Assembly (NCBI GenBank): GCA_022059125.1
Contig: JAEUWY010000001.1
Span: forward strand, 3,100,001 to 3,164,000
Direction: 5' to 3'
Length of the DNA: 64,000 nucleotides
From: Corynespora cassiicola
Taxonomy: Eukaryota; Ascomycota; Dothideomycetes; Pleosporales; Corynesporascaceae
A program made the position numbers and the translations under genes. The first letter of the stretch is position 1; each line of letters begins with the position of its first letter. The notes under the pieces are model-generated. The model saw nothing but the letters and a program-made list of their open reading frames with translations, was not told the DNA's origin and did no database searches. This document shows positions 46,001 to 58,090 of the stretch, one piece after another.

Positions 46001-46390
46001 ATATGAAATTTGGATAGGGCACACAAGGACGACAGGGCCTCGCCGCGAAAGCCGAAAGTCTCCAGCGAGGAGAGATCGTCGTAGGTGGAGAGTTTGGAGG
46101 TATAGTGCTTCAGGGCAATGGTTTCGAAGTCGTCCGGCGATATACCGGCACCATTGTCTTGGACTTCGATCGAGTCGAGCCCGCTATTCTTGAAACGGAC
46201 GTCTACATGTTATATTGTCAGCCAGTTTGCGGGGAGGTTGTGCGGGGCAAGGCTTCATACCGATGGCGGTAGCTCCAGCATCGATGCTGTTCTCGACCAG
46301 CTCTTTGCACACGGACTGAAGGTCGACAATAACCTGTCCAGATTGGATCTGGTGTACAGAGCGGCCCTCGATGGGTTTTATGGTTGCCAT
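43072..46390 (-). CDS. PMS1: DNA mismatch repair endonuclease PMS1 (MutL homologue)
   Basis: Two exons, 46390-46261 and 46202-43072, give 1086 aa; the 58-nt intron (GTATGA...TGTAG) is in phase 1. The N-terminal GHKL ATPase has all motifs: [14 protein letters not shown] (I), VQDNGAGI (II), [10 protein letters not shown] (III) and the transducer region with [20 protein letters not shown]. Residues about 360-800 are a long acidic, disordered linker. The C-terminal domain carries the endonuclease and zinc-binding motifs: [12 protein letters not shown] (near 886), ACRSSV (near 1006) and CPHGRP (near 1040). With MLH1 this forms MutL-alpha, which nicks the daughter strand after MutS binding. Three ACGCGT/ACGCGA elements lie 40-80 bp upstream of the start. 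A CTC/TTC microsatellite encodes a Glu/Arg-rich run in the linker. Assignment is firm. Confidence 0.97.
44807..44862. repeat. CTC/CTT microsatellite within PMS1
   Basis: A pyrimidine tract of roughly 55 bp on the + strand, built of ctccctct/cttcct units. It encodes a Glu/Arg/Lys-rich run ([14 protein letters not shown]) in the disordered linker of PMS1. Confidence 0.8.
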
Positions 46391-46432
46391 ATCATTCCAT
46401 GTTCGCTTGGATGTTGGGCTGCACAGGTGACG

Positions 46433-46469
46433 ACGCGACGACGCGAAGCCGAGGCAGGAGGAGACGCGT
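46433..46469. promoter_or_regulatory. MCB-type elements upstream of PMS1
   Basis: ACGCGA at 46433-46438 and 46441-46446 and ACGCGT (palindromic MluI cell-cycle box) at 46464-46469, within 80 bp of the PMS1 ATG. This is the site of the G1/S factor MBF in yeasts. Use here is inference. Confidence 0.6.
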
Positions 46470-48420
46470 CGTGTCGGCCAATCAGAAATCGCTTAGCTAA
46501 TCAAACGCTCCCCAAGTTATCATCACGTGATCGTGTTGCTCTTCACCCACCTGCACATGGGCATGGTGTGCCAAAAAAGGGGCGCACTCTGCTACAGACG
46601 AAACCAACGACATGGAATGCATTTATAGTCTGTTATGATATTTACAGTTTGTCCCAGCTTGCCGCCGAACACCCACTTCTGATCAGCCAATCCACGTTGA
46701 CACGGGGAGGGATATGGCTGATAGAACGCAGATTTCAAGGCTACAAGTGCATGTTTCAATCTTAATGAGACAAATCATATTTGATTCTGGATCCAAATCT
46801 AACGATTTGAGAATAACTGGAAGCAAATAGCCCTTTGTTGCCTTGTTCCCCTTCCCAACATTCCGGTCAAACAGCCGTTCCAACCTTCTCACTCATGTTG
46901 TCGCTAATCTGAAGAGAGCAGATGCGCGCATGCTCCAATGGATCAGTATCAGTCTCGCTCTTCTTTTATAATTGCCTGCTGACGTGCTCGGTGAGGTAGT
47001 GGTCAGAATCCATCCTCTTTCTAGGCGCTTAGTGGCTGGTAGAAATTCGATGTAGTCATCCGAGGCTCGCGCGCAGTCGTGGATATCTATCCCTCAGTCG
47101 GACTTGGCTTGACACTCATCAATACCTCTCGCACCATCTGAGCGTTCCTACAAATCTAGAAGACCATCACATAATAAAATGGATATTTGCGCATGTAGAG
47201 TGCTCTCGAAAATGCAAGCAATCTCCGGACTAGTGCCCAAGGACATCCTTTGCAGACCGATAACGGGGGGATAGTTGGGGCCAAGGGCGCTCTGGCTGTC
47301 TCCACGTGCAACTCCACACAATGGTCAGTGTTATGGACTACGGATCTTTTGGGGTGAAGGAGGCGCCATGAGACAGGATACGCCATGCAGGATAGGGCAG
47401 GCCAGCAATGAGGCGACAGACAGTTCCCCGTCCCGCGGAGCATATCGCAATCATTAGTGTAGGTATGTGTTTCATATGGTCAGGTGAACAATAGCCACAT
47501 ATTGTTCAAGAGAAGGCGGAGACTTAGGGTGTATAGGAGACAACCAATTACCAAGAAGATACCCACTACAACTTGAAGAGTGTGTATTAAAGCTAAACCT
47601 GGCCAAAGCGAAACTTGGCCGCTCTGGTGTAATATAGGATGGTCAGCTTTACTATAGGAGCCTTTGGACGGTCGAAATCATCAACAACAACTGCTGGCTT
47701 CGGGTGGCTTCCGTAGGATCCCTATGGGTCTCCTCTGGGTCTATAGGGGCTAGATAAGCTTGCGGCTTAGATACCTACATAAGTTTGGGTACCACTTGGA
47801 CGGTATGGGTGCAGATGGCAGTGTCCGTGCCCGCTTTGCAACGAGTTAGGCGCCGCGTGCGCGCGTACACCACCCCATCGTCGTCGGTACAATGCGAAGT
47901 AGGCGAGGCCGCAGGACGGTTGTCGCGCTTTGATAAAAAGCCCATGGTACCAACTCTGAGAACCTATAGGTTATTTTGAATGTTCCGCATACGCTATGCT
48001 GATGGTGGCGTCAGTGGCGTTGTCACGGCGAGGCAAGCTGTGGTATGGCCGGCAGCGGTGGCTGTACGATGTGTTTTGGGACGTGTGAGTTTCACAGTAA
48101 AAACTACATTTCATTTGCTTTCAACCAAAGCATTCGTCTCTTTTTATGGATTTCCTCTTTTCAGATAATAATATTGATTTCAGAAAGAGCATTTTAGCTC
48201 TAGACGTCTAACTCTGTCGCATCACCATGTGGGCCCATGGAAGGATTTAGAATTCAGTAGATTTACATTCTGTTAGAATAAATTTACTTGCAGTGTCTTC
48301 AACTAAACTGGTGCTATTACCATCCATTTGTTGTGTGATGTTCGTTTCGGTTTGATCCCATCCGTTGACCATTCCTAGACAACGACTGTGAGGGAAGCCA
48401 CTTGCTTGGCGCTCAGGCGA
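46470..48420. other. Gene-poor tract
   Basis: No supported gene. Short frames at 47785-48168 have no coding character. No transposon domain is seen. Confidence 0.5.
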
Positions 48421-49723
48421 TCATTCCTCCGTGAAGGATCTTGCTGATGGTGGAATAGATTCTCGTTTCGATGCTTCTAGGTGGTAAATGTCAACGAAAG
48501 CCGACAGAACGTAATATGCATTATACTGACTGTGGCGGACTTCGACTTCATGGGCAACTGTGATCCCCGTACTAGGACATCGAGTTTGGGGTAGCTTTTG
48601 ACCAGTATTTCCAGTGTTTTTGTGATTTCCATAATCTTTCCCGAGTGAAGAACTGCCATCCCTATCGAAAGTGCCATAGATTCTCGTCTCGATACCTTGA
48701 TGCAATCCCATCTTCGAAGAAGACTTGGTTTGATCCTTTTCCTTTCTAACTCCCTCAAGTTCTATATAGTTATCGGCAGATTTGCCTTTACTTCGCTTCT
48801 CTCGACTTCGTATCGTGGATCGAATAGAAAATATCTTTTCGAGCAAAGGGCGAAGAGCAGGAAGATTCGCGACGATAATCCCAATGCTAAGTTCTGCCTG
48901 GGCCCATGTAGCGACTTCCATGGCATTGAAAAGGAAGTTCTCGGTCGAGCTGAGATTTAAGGTGATTGTAAGTTGAACGATGGCAGCGACAGATGCGAAA
49001 ACGCCGAGGCCAAGGAGAACGACAACGGAGAGTTTGATGCGCTTGTCCATCTGGACATTCCATAACAAGGGAATAGGACGGGATTTCTTGTCAACATATA
49101 TCTCCGAGGCATAAAGTTAACAACAGCTCACATGAATGCGCAGAACCAGTCGGTGAATGTCGAGACAGCCGATAATGCGAAACTGAATCCTGTTATGTTA
49201 CTCTCTTTCTTACAAGAACCACCAGGAATGATCTTCCAATTCATTCTGTACAAGTCAAATTTTAAGCTTCAAATACCCTTATCTTTTAAACTTACTCAAT
49301 TGGAGTGCAATGTAGGAATGCGTAAGTGGTGGCTGAGGCCGTTGCGATAAACACAGCGGCCATCACAACGTAGATACTCCAGACGTAAACTCGCTGATTG
49401 TTTGCAATGCGGAGAAGGGTGAAGCAAATGGCCCATTTGATGGGAATCGCCGCTGAGATCCACATAGTCTGCATGATAAACCACCACTGTACTGTGTAAG
49501 AACTCGGACTTGTTTTTTCAATACGCGAAAATACCTACAAACATTGCCGTCTCGCGTTGTTTGGGCTCAAGACCTGAATCTCTGATCCCACCTCCAGTGA
49601 AGGCCACCCCAGTCAAGCCTTCCGCGAGATTCGTACATAAAATCGAAAGCCCCATGTGATTACATCAAATGGCAAAATAATAAAGATACAGGCTGCGAGA
49701 CCTGGAGCAGTGGCTCCAGGCAT
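48421..49723 (-). pseudogene. Broken rhodopsin-like (SAT4/PTH11-like) membrane protein
   Basis: Recognisable pieces in order on the minus strand: MPGATAPGLAACIFIIL...WGFRFYVRISRKA from 49723 (helix 1), then directly GLTGVAFTGGGIRD in another frame, then after a GTAGGT...TACAG intron WWFIMQTMWISAAIPIKWAIC, AFLHCTPIE, and after a further intron MNWKIIPGGSCKKESNITGF. The last exon (49068-48421) starts in PIPLLWNVQMDKRIKLS and includes WAQAELSIGIIVANLPALRP. About 18 residues that normally carry helix 2 and its WDD motif are missing at the RKA/GLT junction, with a frame change. The splice between AFM and PIPLLW also fails by one base with the available GTGAGC donor. Two independent lesions make decay likely. 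The intact relative is at 9575-10845. Confidence 0.65.
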
Positions 49724-50768
49724 GATTATGATGCCACGAAGAATAGCAGTTCTGGTTGTGAAATTTACGATTATGCAAAGTTGTTTCCAGTCCTTGAGGA
49801 ACAGGATGAGTATATTCAACACAGCATCTCCGAAGACATGCAGAAAGCTTATTTTATATTATCGATAGCAGGATCTTATGGTCTGCTCTACCTTGTCTAA
49901 AAGAGGACATATAAGCACCGTCTGCTCAAGACAACACTCGTCATGCGCATCGATTTCTAGCACTACCTCGTCTCAAGATACATGGGAAGGATTCCCTCTC
50001 GGAATGATCGATCGTAAATTGTTGGAGGCGGGGATTTGTCTCGGGTCTGAGCAGATTAGTTACACAAAAGCGGTTATCACCTCCATGTTTTTAATTCCAG
50101 TGACTCCGTTCGATATATCGAGTGTTGTAGTCGTCAAGGCGGTGTTCAGCCGAGCGCTACTCGTTTGTGCAGACATTGACAAGCTGCAGTGTAACCAAGC
50201 TTTTCCAACACAATCCCTGTCAAAATTTGTCTGGATAGTAACTGAAGTCTGACGGCTGCTATCTTCGGTATATAGTGGGCGAGTACTTTCTTACCTAGTA
50301 GAGACTCTTGGCGCGTATGCGATTGCTATGTTAACGGAGTTGGGATAACTGAAATGTGTGGCCGTGACGAAATCTCTCTCCACCAAGAGGATGCATGCTT
50401 CGGTCATCGATAGCGTCTAGCGGCCGGAGTGCACCACTCATTGCCGCACACATCTTTATGACCTACTGCATTGATCATAAAGTGGAATGACGGGAAGAAT
50501 TTTATTGGCCTCAACCCCATGCCGTTTGAAATCCAGACATAATTCCTGCAATTGGAACCCACAATTCCCCTCCGCTTTCTTTTAGACATGGGTTGACTAT
50601 ATGGAGTTTAGCGCACGATGTACGCATCACAGGAGAACTGACGTAGAGACGCAGTCGTTTGTGCCAACGAAGTAGAGAGCAACGCATGAGCTTCGGTCTC
50701 ATTTCCTTGTTCGACAATAATCGACTTTCAATATCTAAATCTCTGTCCGTGCCATTATATGCCTATCG
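49724..50768. other. AT-rich tract, no gene seen
   Basis: Between two broken genes; no frame with family signal. Confidence 0.5.
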
Positions 50769-51772
50769 TTATAGTTTCAAAAAAAATGTCAAACCACTAT
50801 CCACTGGCAAAATAACACCCGTAACCCACGCCGCATCATCACTGGTGAGGGACACAGCAGCACTAGCGTGATTCGAGGGCAATCCAAACCCGCCTCGAGG
50901 AATCGTAGCAACTACAGCATCTCTCGCAGAAGAAAGGGCACCTCCTAGTGCCATATCAAGCATGGGCGTTTGAGAAACTAGAAAGCAAATTTTAGCTCCG
51001 AAAGAATGGATACTTGAAAGGGCTACTCACATCCTGGGCAGATCGAGTTTGCGACTATGCCGTATTTCGCCACATCTACGGTGATAGTCTTGGTCATTGC
51101 GGCGACGGCCCCCTTCGAGGCAGTGTAACCAGCTGTTACTAGTCAGGTCACCACACCCTACCCAATGAATATCTGTTTTGTACTGAGACCCGACATCCCG
51201 ATGTTGGCTACCATGGAGGATATGTTAAAGATCTACCCCCGAAGTCCACTGCTCTTATGTAGCTGTTGTTTTTTTAATTGTTGGATGGCATACTTGAATC
51301 CGAAGAAAGCTCCACAGGCGCTTATGCACATGTGGGCATCAAAAGCATCTTCATCAACCTCATCGATGAATCGCGGGTCGTTGGCCTCCGTACAGATACC
51401 GGCGTTATTAACGATGTTAGGCGTCTGATTGTTAGCACATTGCTCTTCTTCTCGATCCTGTTCGTAGTTATGACTACTAATAGACTTATTTTTGACTTAC
51501 ACATCCACTCTGCCATATTCTTCTACTGTCTTGACGATAGCCGCCTTCCAATCATTAGCCACACTGAAGTCCAGCTTCACAAATATCGCTTTTCCCTTCC
51601 TCTGAACAATCCACTCGTGAGTCGGAATTCCTGCCTCCTCTCCTATAGGAAGAAGGTCCGCGCAAACAAGAAACGCGCCTTCTTCATGGAATTGACTTGC
51701 AATCTCGCGGCCAATGCCCTGGGAAGATCCCGTGACATTAGCAATTCTGTCTTTCAACTGCTGGACAGGCAT
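50769..51772 (-). pseudogene. Short-chain dehydrogenase/reductase with in-frame stop
   Basis: Four exons, 51772-51503, 51424-51184, 51132-51031 and 50977-50769, can be joined in phase. They spell a classical SDR of about 273 aa: VTGSSQGIGREIA (TGxxxGxG cofactor motif), IVNNAGICTE (NNAG), IFNISSMVANIG (catalytic Ser), GYTASKGAV (YxxxK) and CPGFSQTPMLDM, ending GVILPVDSGLTFF. The frame is cut by TAG at 51233-51235, just before IFNISS (SSGLRG-stop-IFNISS). Intact homologues would have an ordinary residue there; CAG to TAG is a C-to-T change at a CpA site, the context favoured by RIP. The exon 1 donor is the weak GTGTAA if phase is to be kept, a second possible fault. The first catalytic half alone would be inactive. 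Confidence 0.7.
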
Positions 51773-53083
51773 TTTCGCAAATAAAATGACGTGAATATGA
51801 GACGAGATCATAGCAAAGGTGAGAGCCTTTATCAACAATCTGTGGAAATGCGCTACGATTATATCTGCTTCTTACCCAAGGACGGCGCTGGGCCAATCAT
51901 GAAATACTCCCCTGGAAAGCAAGATCCCGGCCTACACCAGCGGATTCCATGACCTATAGTAAGTTTCGGAAGCTGGCTCCTTGTCTGTGTGTCCAATGAT
52001 CCATCCTAATCTGCCGGGCGGCGTTGGTCGTAAATGTAATCGAGACTCATGGGCCTGAACATCAGCGTTCAGCACCAAGCTAGCATCGAGTGTCGAAAGA
52101 TCGTCATAAATTATGCCAGTTGATTATGTGATGTATCACATATTTGGCGCGGCATATCTATGCGTAAGTTTGATATTAGAAATAATTGGTGCTCCAGTTG
52201 GGTGGTCTCCAATCGTTGTCGTTGATACAAGACTCAGTTTTGGCGCATATATTGTTGAGAAGGAAATCATACGAACAAACAATTTAACCACTGAGCGATA
52301 ATTTGTCCCCTTTACAATGGCTATAACTGCCTGGAAGGCGGAAATGGAAGATATTTAGAGTAGATCCATTAGCGTATGCATCACCATCAAAGCGGCCCCC
52401 GCTGGAACAGATATTAAAGCGCCTGAGAGACTGGAGTAGCTCATTAATCTTGATAGGTAGCACTTGAACAAAGACGTCAGGCTTCAAATCAGTCTTTCCA
52501 TCATTGATGTTGCACCCACCGCCCCAGCTACACTCCATGCCACTCCATGACCGATCCAGAAGTATGATTTACCACATGCATGGTTCTTTGGTGACAGAAC
52601 TGCTTCAATGGAATAAGGAGGGAATAGGCGGGCCTGCGTTCAAAAGCTGTAACGGGGCACCAGAGCGGTGGGTTCTACGGCTACTAATGTTCATACAGCA
52701 CTTGAAACTGGATAGATCACCAAATAGGCTATCAACATAAATGGCAGCTTTGCCCCGAGAAATGGGTCAGTCACAGCCTCAGTAATGCTGTATTCAAAAA
52801 CAAGACAACTCGGGGATGAGCGCAATGAAAATGTGGCACGACTGCTGACCTAACACCACTTAACTCACAACCAAAAAGCATCTCAGGAAAAGATTACATG
52901 CGAATAATTAATGCAATCCAATTAAACAAAACTCAAGCTAGAACCAGCCAGCCAATAACCCAGAGGTAATCCCAATACACGAGCCAAACCATCGCAACGC
53001 CAAATGGTCATCATGGAAAAAGAAAAACTCCTCTAGGCCCCCACCGAGACCCACACCTTAATACATGGCTGTATCAGAGTAGC
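51773..53083. other. AT-rich tract, no gene seen
   Basis: Between the broken SDR and phospholipase D. Only short frames. Confidence 0.5.
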
Positions 53084-55712
53084 TCAGGTATAAATCGACT
53101 CGGTCCACTGATTCACTTGCAGACCCCTCTCAGCCATCTGCTCATTCTCCAGGAATTTCATCGGCATCCAGACCAAGTGGCCCTTTATGCGATCCAGCTC
53201 CTTCCTAACCTCCTCGACTGGCCTGTCCATAACGTACAGATGACCCTGCTTGTGCTCACTATCGCTCTTGGGGTTGGGAGTAAACTTGTCATAATCTTCA
53301 AACGTGACAATGTCATCGTCAGGATCAGCGTGGAACAGGTCTTTGAAGATAGACGTGTTGGTCGTCGCACGCTCGGTCCATTCGCTCCATAGCTTGTCGG
53401 ACAAGGGGTCGGAGACAAAGTTGAACTCGGGGCCTTCCAGGTTGTCGTTTGGAGAGTCGCCTGGGGGTTGGGCATTCGGGTCCTCGGTTGCGTCGAGGCT
53501 CTGCGGAGGGAGGAGACCGAGGTGTTCGCGCCAGAGATTGCTGCGCAGGGTGTAGGCAAGGCGTGCCGCTTGGTATGGCTTGCCATCCATTTCAATGTCG
53601 ACGAGATCGGTATCCTGCATGACGATACTGAGTTCAGAATCGTGGAAGCCAAGTTGCGAGCGATCGTTGATGTTCGATGACCCACAGATCACGTATTTGT
53701 CGTCAATGATGCACACTTTAGCATGCACGTAGAGCTCTTCTTGGAAGAAATGCTCCTTCTCAGCCTCAGGGTCGCCTTCCCAGGGTTCTGTGCTGGGCTT
53801 CTTGTCTGTAAGCATAGCGTCATCTGCAATGGAATCAGGGTCAATGATGCCACCCTGGTCCCCCTGGCCCACAGCTTCTTCATCTGCAGCAAATCTACGT
53901 CTCATATCCGCGACTCGCTCACGAACTTCGTCGGCGCTGTCAGGTGGTGCTTCAAGCTCTTCGACTTCAGCGCGCTGAAGATCCTCGTATTTCATGCCAG
54001 ACTTCCTCTCATGCTCTCTCAATGACGGCGTTACATTCAAACGGTCGTATGATCGAAGGTTGAAGAAGAAGATATGATCGTCCGGGTTGACCCCTCCTGC
54101 TTCGATTTGGCGGAAGATACTATCAGGGCCGCGACAAATACTCTTGTACTGGTAGTCCATGATGGCCCTCGTGCCTGCGGCAGCCTCTTGCCGCAAGTCT
54201 CCAGCAAACCCAGGTATAGCGGGAATGATGATGATTACCTTAAACTTGCGGCCCTCTTTGCCTGCGCGAACGACTGCATCCACAATCGCACGTCCGATCT
54301 GATTGTGAATTGGGCTCTGATTTTCACCCGTCGCAGTGATGAAGAATTGGTTCTCAATGTAGACATAGTGCTCCGCGTTCCGGATGAGATCACAATAAGC
54401 ATTCTGAATGCTGTGCTCAGCGGGAAGGATACCACTGCTCCAGTCTGCACTACTCCGAACGAGCTGAGCGTGTACAGTTCCGCGGTTGTCCAGATTCTTC
54501 GTACTGAGTGGGGAGAGGGGATGATGAAGATAACCACCAACAGGAAATTTGGGTCGCTGGACACCGACCAGATCTTCATCCTCGCCTTCGCGTCCCTCAA
54601 GAGTCAGCCAAGGATATCGGTCATCGCGCTTGTACTTGTCGCGTTTGCAGAAGTTCCACCTCAAAACGAAGTGCTCAGCAATGTCGTACACGCAAGGTCC
54701 AATGACGCCCATGGCAACATCATGCCATGGCATGCGGCCATATTCGACCTTGCTCAACTGATTTGACTTCCAGTCGTCTACAGTCTGAAAGTCCATGATG
54801 CGATTATTGTTGAAATCCTGTCCGGGAAATATCTCGTTCTGAACACCAGAGGGATGCACATCAGCCAATGGATGCTGTTTTTCGTCCCAGCGACCGTAGC
54901 ACATGTCGAGTCCGCCAATCATGGCCATGGCATAGTCGACAACGATGAACTTCTCGTGATGGGCCCAGTAAAATGTCATATCAGAAGCATTTTCGAGTAC
55001 GTTATGATCCGGGTGCCTCATGACGATGATATTTCCATATCCAGGCTCGCCTTCCTTGATGAGGCTCATTAGAGCTTTCTTGGTGTGTTGGCTGTTGCAA
55101 GTCAACGCTGCAGACACCTAGAAAACATATTAGCATGGGTTTCGAAGGGGGAGCAACGCATGTAAAAGGAAGATCAGCAGCAGCTTTCAAGCGACTCACC
55201 TCCTTGTACACACAAACATATATCTTGACACCCTGCTCTGCCTTTCTCTTCAAGATGTGGTCCAGCCTCCATTCTTGGTTGTAGAATGGAGGGCGCTTCA
55301 AGTACAGTTCGGGTGAAAGCCACCAATCGGCAATGTATATCGTCTCAGTAGCTCTGTCGAGCATCTCGGCGACAGCCCAAAAGTAATCCCTCCCATCAAC
55401 ATACCACTTGACGAGATTTCCGTCGCGCTCGGGAGCAAAGCTATTGAAGCGATGGTTTTCACAGATGCGGCTGCGCTTTTCGTCCGTCTTTTGCTCGTGC
55501 TCCTCGTCATGTCGGTGGTTCGGATTGATCAGGTTTTTGAACTTGCCGATCTTGCTCTTCAAGTGCACGGCTTTGATTTTGACATCGTAGAGGTGGGTTT
55601 CCTTGAGCTTAGCGCGTAGTTGTGGGAATGGGTGCTGAATCTTGCCCTTCGGACCACGGGACTCTCCATTCTGCCCGTTTCCAGGCTGGGCTTCTTCTGG
55701 AGCAGCTGACAT
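53084..55712 (-). CDS. Phospholipase D (two HKD motifs)
   Basis: Two exons, 55712-55200 and 55117-53084, give 848 aa; the 82-nt intron (GTGAGT...TCTAG) is in phase 0. The ATG at 55712 (MSAAPEEAQPG) is preferred to 55796. Key motifs: YFWAVAEMLDRATETIYIADWWLSP, first HKD as HHEKFIVVDYAM (HxKxxxxD, His near 225), GGLDMCYGRWD, the YVYIENQFFI block, and second HKD HAKVCIIDDKYVICGSSNINDRS near 637. No PX or PH domain is visible before the first catalytic half, so it is shorter than yeast Spo14 and resembles the compact fungal PLD type. It hydrolyses phosphatidylcholine to phosphatidic acid. An acidic linker (about 540-620) separates the halves. Complete and confident. Confidence 0.95.
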
Positions 55713-56988
55713 GATGAAAGCTTGGTTGGTTTTGAGAAAGGACAGTCGGTTGGCTTGGTTATGAGCGGAGTGGACCTTCAGACAGCGAATCCGCACAAAC
55801 TATTCCGCCGAGACCGCGAAATTTCTTTATCCTTGGTTCGCTGGATGGCGGGGTCGCGGGGTCGCAAGGCTCCACAAGCCACAGTGAATGGCCGCGAGTC
55901 TGGTGCTGCTTGTCGCAGAGAAGCAATTGAAGGGGGAAAGGAACCTGCTTCAGGTCGTCGGTACAAACGGCTCGTTTTGTACGCCAGGGTAAGCCCCGCG
56001 AAACCTGAATTCCGGTGGTGATAGCTTGGCAGGGCGCATGGATGTTGTAGCGTGACTGAACGGGTGTTGCGTCAGGACGATGACGCATGCCAAGGCCGAG
56101 GCGATGCCGGACACAGATGGCGCAAACCACCCTGGGGTAAGGCTGACGCGGGGAAACGAAGATTAGAGCAAGACTTCGTGCGAATTCACTAGAAAATCTA
56201 TGGGATATTGGAGGTGGAATCACGGCTTTGGGTGCTCCCAACGGCCTCACGCCGTCATTCGGAGAATACAGCCGCAAAACCCGCATCAAAATTCTGCAAT
56301 GTAGACACGCACGATCTCGGATCTACCTTGCCGGTTCATGCATGCACAAGAGCTAACGTTGGAAGCGATTGGGCCCGAGGTCCGATTAAGCTTTGCTCAG
56401 TCCGATCGCACGTCATGGCACTGCTCAATTGTTGGTCTCGATTCTATTCTTGTGAGCAGTTGCCTCTTCCGGACGGAATTCTGTCCCGAGGTGCAGGGCG
56501 GTGGAAGCTTGCAATATACCGGATGGATATTGATCCGTTCCCTTCGTGTTCTGACCTTGGATCATGTTGAGCTTGGACGTTGGCCCATACCGTTATCTTT
56601 GTGGCACTTCATGTGCGAAGAGCAACCTCACCCGCGCGAGCCGACTGATTAGACATGAGACGGTAGAAAACACACAACAGAAGCCCTGGATCTAGGTTCA
56701 GCCAAATGAATCACTTCAAACCATAAACACTAGGTCCTATGAATGATCTCCATTCCTTTATCATCTCGACAACAGATCCAGCTTATTGTCTAGCAACTCT
56801 TGGATCTACCTATATATATATATATCATGATACCTCATAAAGTCGTTAATCCATAATCCATAGCCTCATAAATCATAAATCATGCCCGAAAACAATGCTG
56901 GAACCACAATCAAAGTCCAAAGAACCCGAACAAAAGAAATCTAGGTCTCCCTCCGAAGACCAGCTCCGTTACTCCCCTTCGTTGTCGC
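55713..56988. other. Intergenic; contains a short TA microsatellite
   Basis: PLD upstream region and GH43 3' flank. A (TA)n run lies at about 56811-56825. No gene is seen. Confidence 0.55.
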
Positions 56989-58090
56989 CTACTTTTTCGT
57001 CAAGACTGGCCAACCTGTGGAGAAATCGAGATAATTCCAGCCATAAAGAAATTTCTCAGAATCGTATCCTATGCTAGGCTTCACATAGTGATAGAACAGC
57101 ACAGGCCCCTTGTCCCCATCATCAATGACTCCCTGCCCGCCAGGAGCATAGACGTCGTCATGGCTGCCGAGGATGACGGTGCCACCATTCTGCGTCAAGC
57201 AGTCTTTGCCCTCTGCATCCACAAAGGGCCCGCGTACGCTCGTGGACCTGCACACAGCGACGCGGTACTCGTCCCCAGGAGGCACGAGGTTAGGCGGAAT
57301 ATTGCAACACGCGCCTGCCGAAAAGAACACGTAGAAAAACCCGCCGTTCTGGTAGGTAAACGCGCCCTCGAGTACCTGCGCATTCGTCGTCGTATTGCTA
57401 ATGATATTCTCGAGCGGCGTGCCCGGGAACCTGGTCAGCGAGTCGCGCGGCAACGTAGTCTGAAATACACCCTGCCAATAACTCCCAAATGTAAAGTAGA
57501 CAAAATCCGCGTCCCCGTTATCGAAGACGTGCGGGTCGATGAGGTTATACTTCTTCGACTTTGGGATGTTGAGGCTGCCGCGGTCCGTCCAGGAGCCCGG
57601 CTCCAGGGTCTTGGACGTGGCGACGCCGATCTGAGACTCTTGCGAGCCGATTACCGAGACTGAGTAGTAGGCGTAGTACGTGTCGCCGATCTTGGAGACG
57701 TCGGGGGCCTTTTGGCGGGGGGCTGGGTTAGCGATCATCAGGGGGGGTTGGAGGGAGAGGGACACGTACCCAGATATCTTGGCCTTCGACGACGATTATG
57801 GAAGTTCCCTTGTGTAATAGTGCGCCTTTGTACTCCCATGGCCCGGCAATTGTTGGAGCTGTGGCGATGGCAATGTTTCCGCCGGTGGAGAAGCGATAGT
57901 AGGTGCCATCTTTCTTGATGATGCTAGGATCATGAATACCCGAGTTGTTTCCAGTCGATATCTCTGGATTGGGGTATGTAGAGCCCTGTGTCGAGTTACG
58001 AAGGCCATTCTGGATAACCCATGGAGCCACTGGGGCCGCATAACTGGTAGTAAAGCAGCTGATTGCTGCAACATATTGAGATAGAATCAT
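56989..58090 (-). CDS. GH43 endo-1,5-alpha-L-arabinanase, secreted
   Basis: Two exons, 58090-57770 and 57708-56989, give 346 aa. The 61-nt intron (GTACGT...CAAAAG) is chosen because it restores the canonical DIWAPDVSKIGDTYYAYYS; the in-phase alternatives do not. A signal peptide (MILSQYVAAISCFTTSYAA) starts the protein. The GH43 triad is visible: Asp54 in GIHDPSI (general base), Asp in NLIDPHVFD (pKa modulator) and Glu in LEGAFTYQNGGFFYVFFSAG (acid). The ACC after it and the five-bladed propeller length match endo-arabinanases. The enzyme cuts the alpha-1,5 arabinan main chain of pectin; the GH51 enzyme at 31-33 kb would remove side chains and finish the oligomers. Exact subfamily is inferred. 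Confidence 0.9.
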
